A stretch of DNA of 64,000 bases from Enterocloster aldenensis (GCF_003434055.1 NZ_QVEX01000012.1:1-64000); one strand, 5' to 3'. Positions 25,683 through 35,138 are shown, counted from the first letter of the stretch. Translations and numbers: made by a program. The notes: generated by a model not told the origin, from the sequence alone.

Positions 25683-25738
25683 TTGACATTAATACAAGGA
25701 TTGTTATAATTGAATTAACTTGTTTTATAGTTGAATTA
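25683..25738 (+). promoter_or_regulatory. Operon promoter with 21-bp-spaced direct repeats (candidate DeoR operator)
   Basis: TTGACA (25683-25688), 16 bp, TATAAT (25705-25710). The 13-mer TATAATTGAATTA (25705-25717) recurs with one change as TATAGTTGAATTA (25726-25738), exactly 21 bp on, two helical turns. A further TTGTTATAAT copy lies at 25642-25651. The rest of the 510-bp gap (25401-25910) is AT-rich and shows no gene. Confidence 0.6.
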
Positions 25739-25910
25739 TTCATATAATGTTGATAAAAGTATGGTTTTATGGTGAAAATTAATAAAAAATCATTGGAGGT
25801 CAATGATTTAAAGACAAGGATGTGGGGGTGAGATAAATGAGCAATTAGTCATATAACTGCAGGCATGATTCAACCTAATACATGGATTTATTAATTAAAG
25901 GAGGGGTTCT

Positions 25911-26045
25911 TTGGAGATTTTTATGGCATTCTTTTTGGGCGGCTGGGTTGCTGCGTCTGGTGTGTTAATAACAATTAAACTTAAAAGGGAACTGAAACAA
26001 TTGGAAGAAGAGAATCAGGAAACAGACTCAAATACCAGAAGATGA
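25911..26045 (+). CDS. Small single-helix membrane protein, likely symporter accessory subunit
   Basis: A 44-aa frame starting at TTG 25911 with AAAGGAGG about 6 bp upstream; an in-frame ATG follows at 25923. It encodes one hydrophobic helix (FMAFFLGGWVAASGVLITI) and a charged tail (KLKRELKQLEEENQETD). It ends 10 bp before the SSS symporter, whose own ribosome site is poor, so the two may be translationally coupled. Small accessory proteins are known beside several SSS symporters. It falls below common gene-caller length limits. Confidence 0.7.
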   Translation: MEIFMAFFLGGWVAASGVLITIKLKRELKQLEEENQETDSNTRR

Positions 26046-26055
26046 GGCATATAAT

Positions 26056-27651
26056 ATGAATATTTATTTTATAGGAATGGTTATCTCCATGGCCCTTTAT
26101 ATTATTATCGGAGGCATGGTAAGCCGTAAACTAAAAAGTGCAAATGATTTCTATATTGCTGAAGGAAATGCGCCTACTATCTTGATTGTTGGATCCATCG
26201 TTGCTTCATATATAGGATGTGGGGTGTATATGGGGGACGCCGGTGAATGTTATGCCGGTTTCTTCGCGGCACTTCTGACCATTATTACAATGAAGGTGGT
26301 AGGTCCTATTTATGGCTCCGTTTTCTTTGGACGGTATCTGCGGCGGAGCGGCTGTACAACACTTCCGGAATACTATGGAGTACGTTTTCATTCGACAGCA
26401 GTCAGGAAGCTGTCAGCTGTTATTGCAATTATTTCCATGGTTGTGTATTTGTTATCCGTGACACAGGGGTTGGGGACCTTGATGTCTTTTGTTACCGGCG
26501 CCCCTTACATCTTATGTATTGTATTGGTTATGATTACATTCACGCTGATTTCTGCTTTGTCTGGTTCAAAAGGGGTGCTTCTGACTGACACAATCATGTT
26601 TGCCGTTTTTTCATCGGCCTCCATTGTTGGATTGGGATTTATTGTAAAAGCTGCGGGCGGCTGGTTTCCATCCATTGAGGCATTGGCAAATTTTGATAAG
26701 GTGCCTGGGCTGCTGGCCTGGACATGCAATCTTGATTATATGTATCCTACCGGTATCCAGAATTTTATCTGGGCCTGCGGTTATGGGATTGTATGGGGAG
26801 CTATTGCAAGCATTGCGCCATGGCAGTCAAGCCGTTATCTGATGGCAAAGAATGAGAGCGTATGCATACGGTCGGGCGCTTATGCAGCTATCTTCCTTTT
26901 TCTAATTGAATTTGTGGTAAATATTTCAGGCGTATTTATCAACAGGATTAATCCGGACATCCAGAATCAGAGCCATGCGGTTTTATGGACTGTCATGAAC
27001 AGGATGCCCACCATTATTGGGGTGGTATTTCTTACAGGTATGCTGGCAGCGGGGATTTCCTCATCCACCACCTTCCTTTCTCTGATTGGGTCATTCTTTA
27101 CAGTGGATATATTGGGGAAAAAGGATAAGTCGGATGGCCTTTTCTGGGCTAGGGTTACCATTGTTGCAGCCTCAGCCATTGTTTTTCTGTTAGCTTACGC
27201 CAATCCTCCCTCCCTGTTTTGGATCATGTATCTGGGTGCTACCCTGGTGGCATGCTGCTGGCTTCCAATGTCCTATGCCAGTATCTGGAGCAGGCGGGTC
27301 AATAAATATGGTGCAATCCTAAGTATGTCCCTGGGATTTGCAGGATGCTTTGGGGTAAAGCTGTTTACAACGCTAAAGGGAGGAGGGGTCCCTGTTTATC
27401 TGGACAGCGCATTCCTGGGAATGGGGCTATCGGTTTTAGGTCTGGTGATTGGTTCCGCTGTTACTAAGGTTACACCCGCTGAAGATGCTTACAGGAAAAT
27501 GCTTCACGTACGCCCTCAGACAGAACGGGATATAAAAGAACTGAGAAGCAACATTAAGTATGCCCAGGTATCCGTTGTTTTGGGAATCGTCATTACGGTG
27601 ATACTTCTTGTGTTTTGGGCATTGCCTTATACCAGGGCCGTGGTGCGTTAA
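26056..27651 (+). CDS. Sodium:solute symporter (SSS family)
   Basis: A 531-aa membrane protein of the SSS family with about 13 helices. It opens with VISMALYIIIGGMVSRKLKSANDFYIAEGN, the usual start, then ASYIGCGVYMGDAGECY. Sodium-coupled substrate uptake is inferred; the substrate is unknown. It is the permease gene of the DeoR-controlled operon, followed by a polyol-type kinase, so a polyol or related compound is plausible. Confidence 0.87.
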   Translation: MNIYFIGMVISMALYIIIGGMVSRKLKSANDFYIAEGNAPTILIVGSIVASYIGCGVYMGDAGECYAGFFAALLTIITMKVVGPIYGSVFFGRYLRRSGCTTLPEYYGVRFHSTAVRKLSAVIAIISMVVYLLSVTQGLGTLMSFVTGAPYILCIVLVMITFTLISALSGSKGVLLTDTIMFAVFSSASIVGLGFIVKAAGGWFPSIEALANFDKVPGLLAWTCNLDYMYPTGIQNFIWACGYGIVWGAIASIAPWQSSRYLMAKNESVCIRSGAYAAIFLFLIEFVVNISGVFINRINPDIQNQSHAVLWTVMNRMPTIIGVVFLTGMLAAGISSSTTFLSLIGSFFTVDILGKKDKSDGLFWARVTIVAASAIVFLLAYANPPSLFWIMYLGATLVACCWLPMSYASIWSRRVNKYGAILSMSLGFAGCFGVKLFTTLKGGGVPVYLDSAFLGMGLSVLGLVIGSAVTKVTPAEDAYRKMLHVRPQTERDIKELRSNIKYAQVSVVLGIVITVILLVFWALPYTRAVVR

Positions 27652-27697
27652 AAAGTGACGGCCTGGTATGCGGAGTAATTAAGCGGAGGAAAATAAG

Positions 27698-29194
27698 ATG
27701 GGGTATTATTATTTAGGAATTGATCAGGGAACCACTGGTACGACCGCACTTGTGCTGGACCGAAAATGGAAGGTCCTGGGCAGGGGATATAAAAAGCATA
27801 CACAGATATATCCCCGGCCTGGCTGGGTTGAACATGATTCGGAGGAAATCTTTAAGGCCCTTTTGGAGGTCTGTAAAGAAGCGGTCCAAAATGCCGGAAT
27901 CTCTTTTAAGGAACTGGCAGGACTTGGGCTGGATCATCAGGGGGAGACCTGTACCATGTGGAATGCCAGAACAGGTGAGACGGTCTATCACGCGATTGTC
28001 TGGCAGGACAAACGTACTGCCGACCTGTGTAACAATCTGGCCCGGGAACATGGCGGGGAGATTGAGGAAACAACCGGCCTATATGCGGATGCTTACTTCA
28101 GTGCCTCCAAATTCAACTGGATACTTAACAATGTGGAGGGGGTCAGGGAAATGCATCGCAGGGGGGAGCTGCGTGCAGGAACACTGGAGACCTATCTTCT
28201 CTGGCGGATTTCAGGAGGAGGAATATTCATTACGGATCCAGGCAGTGCGGGCCGTACCTTATTGATGGATATTGAGAAGGCTGACTGGGATGACAGGATG
28301 ATGGAACTGTTTGAAATCCCCCCGGACATTCTTCCTCCCATTGGAGAAACCTGCTTTATAAAAGGCCATACCAGCCCGGATGTGTTTTTTGGGGTTTCCA
28401 TACCTGTTTGTGCATCCATAACAGATGGGGCTTCTGCACTTCTGGCCCACGGCTGTGTTGAACCGGGGACCGTTAAGGTTTCCTACGGAACCGGCTGTTT
28501 TGCGAATCTGAATGTGGGAAATAGACCTATATTTTCCAAAAAGGGACTTCTGACTGCCCTGCCCTGGCAGATTGACGGTAAAAAATGTTACAGCCTGAAC
28601 GGAAGCGCCTATATTGCCGGGGCCGGTCTGGATTGGATGTGTAATAATCTTAATCTATTAGAAAAACCGGTCCAATCGGAATCAATGGCCCTGTCTGTTC
28701 CTGACAGTGCAGGAGTTGTGTTTGTTCCGGCTTTTTCCGGATTGGCTGTGCCCTGGTGGGACCAGTATGCCAGAGGCCTTATGATTGGCTTGACCGGCGG
28801 AGTAAGAAAAGAACATATTGTCCGGGCTATGCTGGAGAGCATTGCTTTGCAGGTACTGGATATTATTGAGGTGATGAAACAGGAATCATCCCTGCCCATT
28901 GAATGGGTGCGCGTTGACGGCGGGATGGTGGAGAATAAGTTTCTCATGCAGCTTCAGGCCGACCTAATTAATTTACCGGTAGAGGTACCTGAAGAAAAAG
29001 AAATGAGTGCCTATGGGGCGGCTGTCCTTTCTGCCTACGCCCAAGGGGAATTTTCTGCACTCAGTGATATAAAACATTGTGTGGATATAAAATACCGTTT
29101 TGAACCTGCCATGAGCCAGGATCAGCGTGAGACAACAGTGGAGTTATGGCATCGCGCAGTAGAACGAAGCCTGGATTGGATACATACAAAATAA
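27698..29194 (+). CDS. FGGY kinase, glycerol-kinase-like
   Basis: A 498-aa FGGY sugar/polyol kinase closest in look to GlpK: GIDQGTTGTTALVLD at the N-terminus, WQDKRTADLC, and GGMVENKFLMQLQADLINLPV near the end. Key glycerol-site positions partly differ: the GlpK NQRET motif is HQGET here (Arg lost), while the Trp (VWQD), Tyr (AYFSASK) and Asp (ITDGASALL) are kept; GlpK GDQQAAL reads TDGASAL. This suggests a substrate other than glycerol. It lies between the symporter and two flavoenzymes that resemble glycerol-3-phosphate dehydrogenase parts. Confidence 0.87.
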   Translation: MGYYYLGIDQGTTGTTALVLDRKWKVLGRGYKKHTQIYPRPGWVEHDSEEIFKALLEVCKEAVQNAGISFKELAGLGLDHQGETCTMWNARTGETVYHAIVWQDKRTADLCNNLAREHGGEIEETTGLYADAYFSASKFNWILNNVEGVREMHRRGELRAGTLETYLLWRISGGGIFITDPGSAGRTLLMDIEKADWDDRMMELFEIPPDILPPIGETCFIKGHTSPDVFFGVSIPVCASITDGASALLAHGCVEPGTVKVSYGTGCFANLNVGNRPIFSKKGLLTALPWQIDGKKCYSLNGSAYIAGAGLDWMCNNLNLLEKPVQSESMALSVPDSAGVVFVPAFSGLAVPWWDQYARGLMIGLTGGVRKEHIVRAMLESIALQVLDIIEVMKQESSLPIEWVRVDGGMVENKFLMQLQADLINLPVEVPEEKEMSAYGAAVLSAYAQGEFSALSDIKHCVDIKYRFEPAMSQDQRETTVELWHRAVERSLDWIHTK

Positions 29195-29211
29195 AGGGAA
29201 GGTAATGTTCA

Positions 29212-30471
29212 ATGGCACAAAGGGAAACATATGACATAGCAATCATAGGCGCGGGACCTGCAGGGCTTGCGGCCGCAATATCCGCGCGGGAGGCTGGTGC
29301 GGAAAATATACTTATCATTGAGCGGGATACCCATCCGGGAGGAATACTTCAGCAGTGTATACACCCAGGCTTTGGTCTGGAATATTTTGGGGAGGAACTG
29401 ACAGGGCCGGAGTATGCATACAGATTTTGCCGGAAGGCTGTGGATTACAACATAAATATTATGTTGGACACCATGGTGCTGAGTCTGGAAAAAGGATGTA
29501 TCTGTGCGGTCAGCCCACAAAAAGGCATGTTCGAAGTGAAGGCAAAGGCCATTGTTCTGGCCATGGGATGCAGGGAAAGAACCCGGGGAGCCATCAAAAT
29601 ACCGGGAACCAGGGCAGCGGGAATATATACCGCAGGTGCTGCCCAGCGTATGCTGAACATAAAGGGAGAGCTGGTAGGAAGGAAAATAGTAATCCTGGGC
29701 TCAGGTGATATTGGCATGATAATGGCACGCCGTATGACGCTGGAGGGAGCAGAGGTAAAGGTTATTGTAGAAATACTTCCTTATCTGTCCGGGCTTATCA
29801 GGAATAAAGTCCAATGTTTAGATGATTTTGGCATACCCCTTAGATTAGCGCACACCATAACTGATATTTCTGGCGTAAACAGAGTTGAGAGCGTGACCAT
29901 ATGTGAAGTGGACGATAACAAAATGCCGGTAAGGGGAAGTGAGGAAATAATTGAATGTGACACAGTACTGTTATCAGTGGGACTAATTCCGGAAAATGAG
30001 ATAAGCATGGATGCCGGCATTAAGCTTTCCGCTGCGACAAAAGGTCCTGTTGTGGATCAGTTCATGCAGACAAGCATCAAGGGGGTTTTTGCCTGTGGGA
30101 ATGTGCTGCATGTCAATGATCTGGTGGATAATGTTACCCGGGAAAGCGAGATTGCAGGAAGAAGCGCAGCTTTATATGCTGCGGGAAAACTGCCTGAGAT
30201 GAAACATATCAATACGGCCGCTGGCCGGGGGGTGGGCTATGTCTGTCCACAACTGATTGCATGTGCGGAAAATGAGGCTGAACTATTCTTCAGGGTGCGC
30301 CGTCCCATGAATAAGGTGACAATGTCCGTTCTGTGTGGCCCCAAGGTAATAACTTCCCGTAGGGCGGCCCGTGTAAGTCCCGGTGAAATGGATAAACTGG
30401 TCCTGTCAAAGGAAATGATGCGGGCTGTTGATGGGGATATTACCATATGTGTGGAGGAGGAGCGGGAATGA
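29212..30471 (+). CDS. FAD/NAD(P)-dependent oxidoreductase (GlpB/HcnB-like partner)
   Basis: A 419-aa flavoprotein with FAD-binding GAGPAGLAAAISAREAG (N-terminal), a middle NAD(P) fold ILGSGDIGMIMARRM and C-terminal FACGNVLHVNDLVDNV. In Firmicutes this protein type is found beside a GlpA/GlpO-like dehydrogenase and a DUF1667 protein, as here. It probably passes electrons from substrate oxidation to NAD or another carrier. The start follows GGAAGG. Confidence 0.85.
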   Translation: MAQRETYDIAIIGAGPAGLAAAISAREAGAENILIIERDTHPGGILQQCIHPGFGLEYFGEELTGPEYAYRFCRKAVDYNINIMLDTMVLSLEKGCICAVSPQKGMFEVKAKAIVLAMGCRERTRGAIKIPGTRAAGIYTAGAAQRMLNIKGELVGRKIVILGSGDIGMIMARRMTLEGAEVKVIVEILPYLSGLIRNKVQCLDDFGIPLRLAHTITDISGVNRVESVTICEVDDNKMPVRGSEEIIECDTVLLSVGLIPENEISMDAGIKLSAATKGPVVDQFMQTSIKGVFACGNVLHVNDLVDNVTRESEIAGRSAALYAAGKLPEMKHINTAAGRGVGYVCPQLIACAENEAELFFRVRRPMNKVTMSVLCGPKVITSRRAARVSPGEMDKLVLSKEMMRAVDGDITICVEEERE

Positions 30472-30830
30472 CAAAAAACATCACATGTGTTATTTGCCCT
30501 TCTGGCTGTAATATAGTTGTGGAGGGCAAAGGGACAGATATTAGCAGTGTTAAAGGAAACAGATGTCCCAGAGGTAAGGAGTATGCAATAAATGAATTTA
30601 AATGCCCTGTGCGCACCCTCACATCCAGTGTGGCGGTAAGGCATGGTGAGCAGCCTGTCTTTTCTGTGAGGACAACTGGTCCTGTCCCAAAGGATAAGAT
30701 AAAAGAATGTATGGGCGTCATAACCTTACTGGAGATGGAGGCCCCCATAGGGATGTATCAGCAGATTGTACATAATATTTCAGACACTGGAGTTGACGTG
30801 GTTGCAACTACCTGTATAAAAAGGGTATAG
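30468..30830 (+). CDS. DUF1667 protein, likely Fe-S electron-transfer partner
   Basis: A 120-aa protein with CVICPSGC near the N-terminus and NRCPRGKEYA further on, the two cysteine motifs of DUF1667. It overlaps the preceding flavoprotein by 4 bp. It is the small third member of the trio with 29212-30471 and 30835-32280. The Cys residues suggest an Fe-S or metal site. Confidence 0.87.
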   Translation: MTKNITCVICPSGCNIVVEGKGTDISSVKGNRCPRGKEYAINEFKCPVRTLTSSVAVRHGEQPVFSVRTTGPVPKDKIKECMGVITLLEMEAPIGMYQQIVHNISDTGVDVVATTCIKRV

Positions 30831-30834
30831 ATAA

Positions 30835-32280
30835 ATGATGAAGACAGATATATTGATTATTGGCTGCGGAGCAGTAGGCGTTGCAATTGCCCGGGAATTT
30901 GCACATTATAATATAAAGATTCTGGTTGTGGATAAAAACGGCGATGTGGGAGGGGATGCAACGCCCGCCTGTAGTTCAATTATAGGTACGGGGTATGCTA
31001 ATACCCCGGGAAGCCTGGTGTATCAGCTCTCCCACGCATCGAGGATGATGTTTGACGGGGTTCTTAGGGATTTGGAGATATGTTATAATCCCTGCGGATG
31101 TATCATGCCGGCCTACGACAGTTTTCAATTGGAGGTATTGAAAGAGAGGCTGGAGCATGCAAGAGCCAACTGTGACTATGATGTGGAGTTCATGAGCAGG
31201 GATGAAGCTGAAGCAATGGAGCCGGAATTGGCAAAAGGAATGCTGGGGGCAATCTATAGCCCAAGGGAGACGGTGGTGGATACGTTTGATCTGGTATATG
31301 CCCAGGCTGAAAACTGTGCTGCCAATGGCGTGGAGTTCATCCTTAACTGTGAAGTGACGGGAGCAGAAGTGGAGAATGGCGAAATCCGGTACATAAGCAC
31401 AAGCCAGGGCAGGATACAGACACGATGGGTAATCAATGCAGCCGGCCTGCACAGCGATGAGATATCCAGAATGCTTGAAGGCACGGCCGATTTTACGGTA
31501 CATCCGAGGAAAGGTCAGTTTTTTATACTGGACAAAAATACAAAATGCAGGGTGTCCCATATCATAATGCCTGCGCCCACCCCCTACACCCGCGGCAAGC
31601 TGATGCTGCCCACCGCACATGGCAATATGCTGGTGGGGCCCACGGCAGAGGATATCACTGATAAATCGGATACAAAAGTAACATATGAGGGGTTAAAGGA
31701 TATTGAAAAGGACGTAAGGGCCATCATCCCTAATTTGAATTTAGACGATGCCATAACTGAATTTTCCGGATTGCGTCCAACCAGGACCCCGGAAGGTTAT
31801 TTCATTGGTTTTTCAAAAAAGGTAAAAGGGTATTTTGAAGTAAGCGGCATGCGTTCCGATGGAATAGGTACAAGCATTGGGATTGGAAAGTATGTACGTA
31901 TGATGTTTGAGGACAGCGGCATTGTATTTGAACGGAAAAACCACTATATCCGTAAGCGGGCAGCTATTCCCTGTTTTGCGTCTGCCACGCCTGAGGAAAG
32001 GGAACGGATGATTTCTTCCAATCCTCTTTACGGAAGGGTTATTTGCCGGTGTGAAACTGTGACAGAGGCTGAAATCGTCCAGGCCATTCACCGGATTCCC
32101 GGCGCTGAAACGGTTGATGGTATCAAACGCCGTCTCCGGGCTGGCATGGGACGCTGCCAGGGAGGATTCTGCGCCCCGAAAGTAATGGAGATACTTTGCC
32201 GTGAATTAGGTAAGGATTCAATAGAGATACTAAAAAACAACCTTGGCTCTAATATGATAAGCGGTCACAGCCGAAACTAA
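30835..32280 (+). CDS. GlpA/GlpO-like FAD dehydrogenase with C-terminal [2Fe-2S] domain
   Basis: A 481-aa protein. The DAO-type FAD domain begins DILIIGCGAVGVAIAREFAHY and includes GLRPTRTPEGYFIGFS and SGMRSDGIGTSIG. The C-terminal ~90 residues are a BFD-like domain with CRCETVTEAEIVQAI and MGRCQGGFC, which supply four Cys for a [2Fe-2S] cluster. It likely oxidises the phosphorylated product of the FGGY kinase. sn-Glycerol-3-phosphate is the model substrate for the family, but the kinase site suggests a relative. Confidence 0.85.
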   Translation: MMKTDILIIGCGAVGVAIAREFAHYNIKILVVDKNGDVGGDATPACSSIIGTGYANTPGSLVYQLSHASRMMFDGVLRDLEICYNPCGCIMPAYDSFQLEVLKERLEHARANCDYDVEFMSRDEAEAMEPELAKGMLGAIYSPRETVVDTFDLVYAQAENCAANGVEFILNCEVTGAEVENGEIRYISTSQGRIQTRWVINAAGLHSDEISRMLEGTADFTVHPRKGQFFILDKNTKCRVSHIIMPAPTPYTRGKLMLPTAHGNMLVGPTAEDITDKSDTKVTYEGLKDIEKDVRAIIPNLNLDDAITEFSGLRPTRTPEGYFIGFSKKVKGYFEVSGMRSDGIGTSIGIGKYVRMMFEDSGIVFERKNHYIRKRAAIPCFASATPEERERMISSNPLYGRVICRCETVTEAEIVQAIHRIPGAETVDGIKRRLRAGMGRCQGGFCAPKVMEILCRELGKDSIEILKNNLGSNMISGHSRN

Positions 32281-32344
32281 TCTGACCGGGCAAAGGACAA
32301 CATTTCCTGAAGATAACCATTAAGCAGGCTAAGGAGGAAAGACA

Positions 32345-33802
32345 ATGTCTGAAAAAAATCAGAAACATGATTCTGGTGCAAACGTTATAAAAGCCGAACG
32401 CCAGATAAATTTAGGTGAAGCAGTTTTGGTATTTATCATGTCTATTGTTGTTATAGGATATCCGGCACTCAGTAAACAATTTCCTATCGCCATGGGCATT
32501 CTGCTGGCATTGGTTTTATGCTGTACCTATGCAATGCTGGCACTGAAAATCTCCTGGGACTCTCTTTTTGACAGTATCACAAAAACAATAGCCGAGGTTT
32601 TGTTCGGTTTGCTCTTCTGCCTGTTTGTTGGTTTTATCAGTGCTTCATGGATTGCCAGTGGCACCATTCCCTTTTTGTTTTATTGGGGGTTGAAATTATT
32701 GAATCCAGACATATTTCTTTTTGTGGCATTTTTGATTACATCTTTTGCATCTTTTTTTACGGGACAGCCCTGGGCATTGCTGCCATCCATCGGCCTGGCT
32801 TTCATGGGAATCGGGACAGCTTTGGGAGTGCCTGCGCCGCTGGCTGCTGCGGCTATTGTCAGCGGCTGTTTTGTAGGGGATGTGGCTTCTCCTATCAATG
32901 AAGTACCGGTCATTGCCTCCGTCAGCGCAGGTACCGCTGATGTCATTGGTACCATCAAAAGTACGCTGATTCCTTTTATTCCTGGGATGATTGTAGGTGC
33001 GGTTGCCTATTTCTTTATAGGGATGAATATGACTATTAGCACGGCCCAGGTCCATACTGCGGACAGCCTGATAAATTCCCTTGCCCAGGGGTTTAACCTT
33101 ACTGTGCTGACACTTATTCCCCTGGTGGTGATATTTGCACTTGTGTTTATAAAGTTCCCGATATTGCCCGGAGTAATCATTGCTTCACTGATAGGTATGG
33201 CGGAAGCTGTCATTCTGCAGGGCGAGACCTGGGGCGGGGTTACCAATATGATGTGGTCCGGATATGTATGTTCTACGGGGGACCAGTTTTTGGACGGCCT
33301 TTTAACAAGGGGAGGAATCATGGACTTTGCAGGAACCATAATCATGCTTCTGTTTGCATTTTCTTTTGCAGGCGTCATCAAACGGATGGGAATGCTGGAG
33401 CGGATCATGAATTCTGCGCTAAAAAAGGTGGAGAACAGCGGTTTCCTGGTATTGTATACATCCATTACAACCTTGATTGGGGTTTCATTTACTGGCTCCG
33501 CAAATGTTTCCAGCCTGCTTAACGGCAGCATCTATAAGGATGCCTACCGGAAAAAGGGGGTGCATCCGGAAGTCCTTGCAAGAACCATGTCCATGAACGG
33601 GGCCCTATGGAATGCCATGCTGCCATGGTCTGCCAGCGGAGCGCTTTGCCTGTCTGTACTGGGGGTGAATAACTTTGAATATACCCTTTTCATGATTCCC
33701 TTCTGGACATCGTTTATATTAAACATTGTATTTGCTTTCATGGGGAAATTTACAAGGAAGCTGACGGCAGAAGAGATGGGGGCGCAAGCGGACACGGCAT
33801 GA
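32345..33802 (+). CDS. NhaC-type Na+/H+ antiporter family protein
   Basis: A 485-aa membrane protein of the NhaC family with about 12 helices and the motifs GTIPFLFYWG, FFTGQPWALLPSIGLAFMGIG, VSGCFVGDVASPINEVPVIAS and FTGSANVSSLLNGSIY. It ends the operon, 64 bp after the dehydrogenase. Family members exchange Na+ for H+ or organic anions (for example malate/lactate), so it could recycle sodium brought in by the symporter or export a product. Confidence 0.85.
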   Translation: MSEKNQKHDSGANVIKAERQINLGEAVLVFIMSIVVIGYPALSKQFPIAMGILLALVLCCTYAMLALKISWDSLFDSITKTIAEVLFGLLFCLFVGFISASWIASGTIPFLFYWGLKLLNPDIFLFVAFLITSFASFFTGQPWALLPSIGLAFMGIGTALGVPAPLAAAAIVSGCFVGDVASPINEVPVIASVSAGTADVIGTIKSTLIPFIPGMIVGAVAYFFIGMNMTISTAQVHTADSLINSLAQGFNLTVLTLIPLVVIFALVFIKFPILPGVIIASLIGMAEAVILQGETWGGVTNMMWSGYVCSTGDQFLDGLLTRGGIMDFAGTIIMLLFAFSFAGVIKRMGMLERIMNSALKKVENSGFLVLYTSITTLIGVSFTGSANVSSLLNGSIYKDAYRKKGVHPEVLARTMSMNGALWNAMLPWSASGALCLSVLGVNNFEYTLFMIPFWTSFILNIVFAFMGKFTRKLTAEEMGAQADTA

Positions 33803-33845
33803 TTGACTTATTAAAATTTAGAAGGTACAGTATGGACGGCTTACC

Positions 33846-33880
33846 CCTCCGGTGTGTGTTGCACACCGGAGGGATTTTTT
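33846..33880 (+). terminator. Terminator of the symporter/kinase operon
   Basis: CCTCCGGTGTG (33846-33856) pairs perfectly with CACACCGGAGG (33862-33872), followed by GATTTTTT. Confidence 0.92.
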
Positions 33881-34117
33881 GTTATAGTTTTGCCTGCTAA
33901 GAGGGCTCCGTTCTTTAGGTGAAAAACATAAACATGTAGAATGGAAGGAATCATACGGAATATTTAGATGAATTCACTGCATTATTCAGATTGTCTTGAA
34001 GAATACCGATGTTCGGGGTATAATAACAATGATTCATTTGCAGGACTGCCAGTTGATAAAAAGATGTTGGAGAACTGTTAGGGGAGTTACTTATGTAAAC
34101 TGCGAAGAGGATAATAA
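33881..34117. other. Gene-free spacer
   Basis: No convincing gene. A stray TATAAT (34019-34024) without a good -35 or downstream frame is present. Frames read leftward here run through the tRNA-Pro gene and are not coding. Confidence 0.6.
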
Positions 34118-34151
34118 AAAACTCTTGACTTCCAGTAAAATCAAGGGTTTC
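34118..34151 (-). terminator. Terminator of tRNA-Pro
   Basis: On the minus strand ACCCTTGA and TCAAGAGT form a stem (one mismatch) followed by TTTTTT, directly after the tRNA 3' end. Confidence 0.75.
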
Positions 34152-34156
34152 TGTAG

Positions 34157-34230
34157 TCGGAGTAACAGGATTTGAACCTGCGACCTCTCGGCCCCCAGCC
34201 GAGCGCGCTACCAAGCTACGCCATACTCCG
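34157..34230 (-). tRNA. tRNA-Pro (GGG)
   Basis: A 74-nt cloverleaf on the minus strand with acceptor CGGAGTA pairing TACTCCG, anticodon stem CTCGG/CCGAG, loop CTGGGGG (anticodon GGG) and T-loop TTCAAAT. A TATAAT (34258-34253, minus) with a weak TTTTCA 17 bp upstream forms its promoter. CCA is not encoded. Confidence 0.95.
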
Positions 34231-34314
34231 TTATTATTTGTGAACCTCTAGTATTATAGCAAAGTTTTTTCATTTTGAAAAGCCCTAATTTTAATTTATT
34301 CAGGAGAATGTAAA

Positions 34315-35115
34315 ATGACACAGGAAAATGCCGTTAAAAAACGGATATTCAGCTTTGATTTGGACATGACTCTGCTGGACCATGCAACATGGGAAATACC
34401 GTCCAGCGCAATGGAAACACTGGAGCGTCTCAGAAAGGACTCCGTGATTGTCATTGCCAGCGGCAGGAACATGGACCACGAGATGAGCTCAATGTATCGG
34501 GATATGATCAGGCCGGATGCTGTCATCCATATGAATGGCACGAAGGTAGCTGCAGAGGGAAAGGTCCTGTATGAGCATTTAATGGATAAGGAGCGTCTGG
34601 GGCGCCTTCTGGCCTATGCGGATGAAAATGGCATTTCCATTGGAATCGGTACAGGCGGATATGATTATTATATCCATCCCGAGGGGGTTGTGCGTATGGA
34701 TGAGCTTCGCTGGGGTGTGTCGGAGCGTAACTTCAGGGATGGATGGGAGCTTATGGAACTGCAGGTGCGGACCCTGGTGTATATAGGCGGGCCAGACCGG
34801 GCAAAGGAGCTGGAGGAGCATTTCCCTGAATTCAAGTTCCCCATGTTTTCCGGAAAAATGGGAGCGGATGTGGTGGAGAGGGAAGCGTCCAAGGCAAAAG
34901 GGCTTTTGCGTATCTGCCAGCACTATGGAATCAGCATGGAGCGCACGGTTGCATTTGGCGACAGCATGAATGATTACGAGGTGGTCCAGGAGGCGGGAAT
35001 CGGTATTGCCATGGGAAACGCGGTGGAGGAACTGAAGATGGTGGCGGATTATGTTACGGATGATATTGACCGGGATGGGGTATGGAAGGCCTGCAGGCAT
35101 TTCGGATGGATTTAA
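34315..35115 (+). CDS. HAD-IIB family phosphatase (Cof-like)
   Basis: A 266-aa HAD hydrolase of the Cof type. Motif I is FSFDLDMTLLD (nucleophile Asp and acid/base Asp), motif II IVIASGR, motif III a Lys in EASKAKGLLRI, motif IV VAFGDSMNDYEVV. The C2B cap lies between II and III. Such enzymes dephosphorylate sugar phosphates or flavin/pyridoxal phosphates. The ATG follows CAGGAG. It is divergent from tRNA-Pro and 23 bp before the next gene. Confidence 0.88.
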   Translation: MTQENAVKKRIFSFDLDMTLLDHATWEIPSSAMETLERLRKDSVIVIASGRNMDHEMSSMYRDMIRPDAVIHMNGTKVAAEGKVLYEHLMDKERLGRLLAYADENGISIGIGTGGYDYYIHPEGVVRMDELRWGVSERNFRDGWELMELQVRTLVYIGGPDRAKELEEHFPEFKFPMFSGKMGADVVEREASKAKGLLRICQHYGISMERTVAFGDSMNDYEVVQEAGIGIAMGNAVEELKMVADYVTDDIDRDGVWKACRHFGWI

Positions 35116-35138
35116 TATAACAGGATGGGAGATTACAT

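Noticed and set aside
33951..34214. A leftward frame overlapping tRNA-Pro
   Set aside because: Its first part is tRNA sequence; it lacks a ribosome site and any family features.
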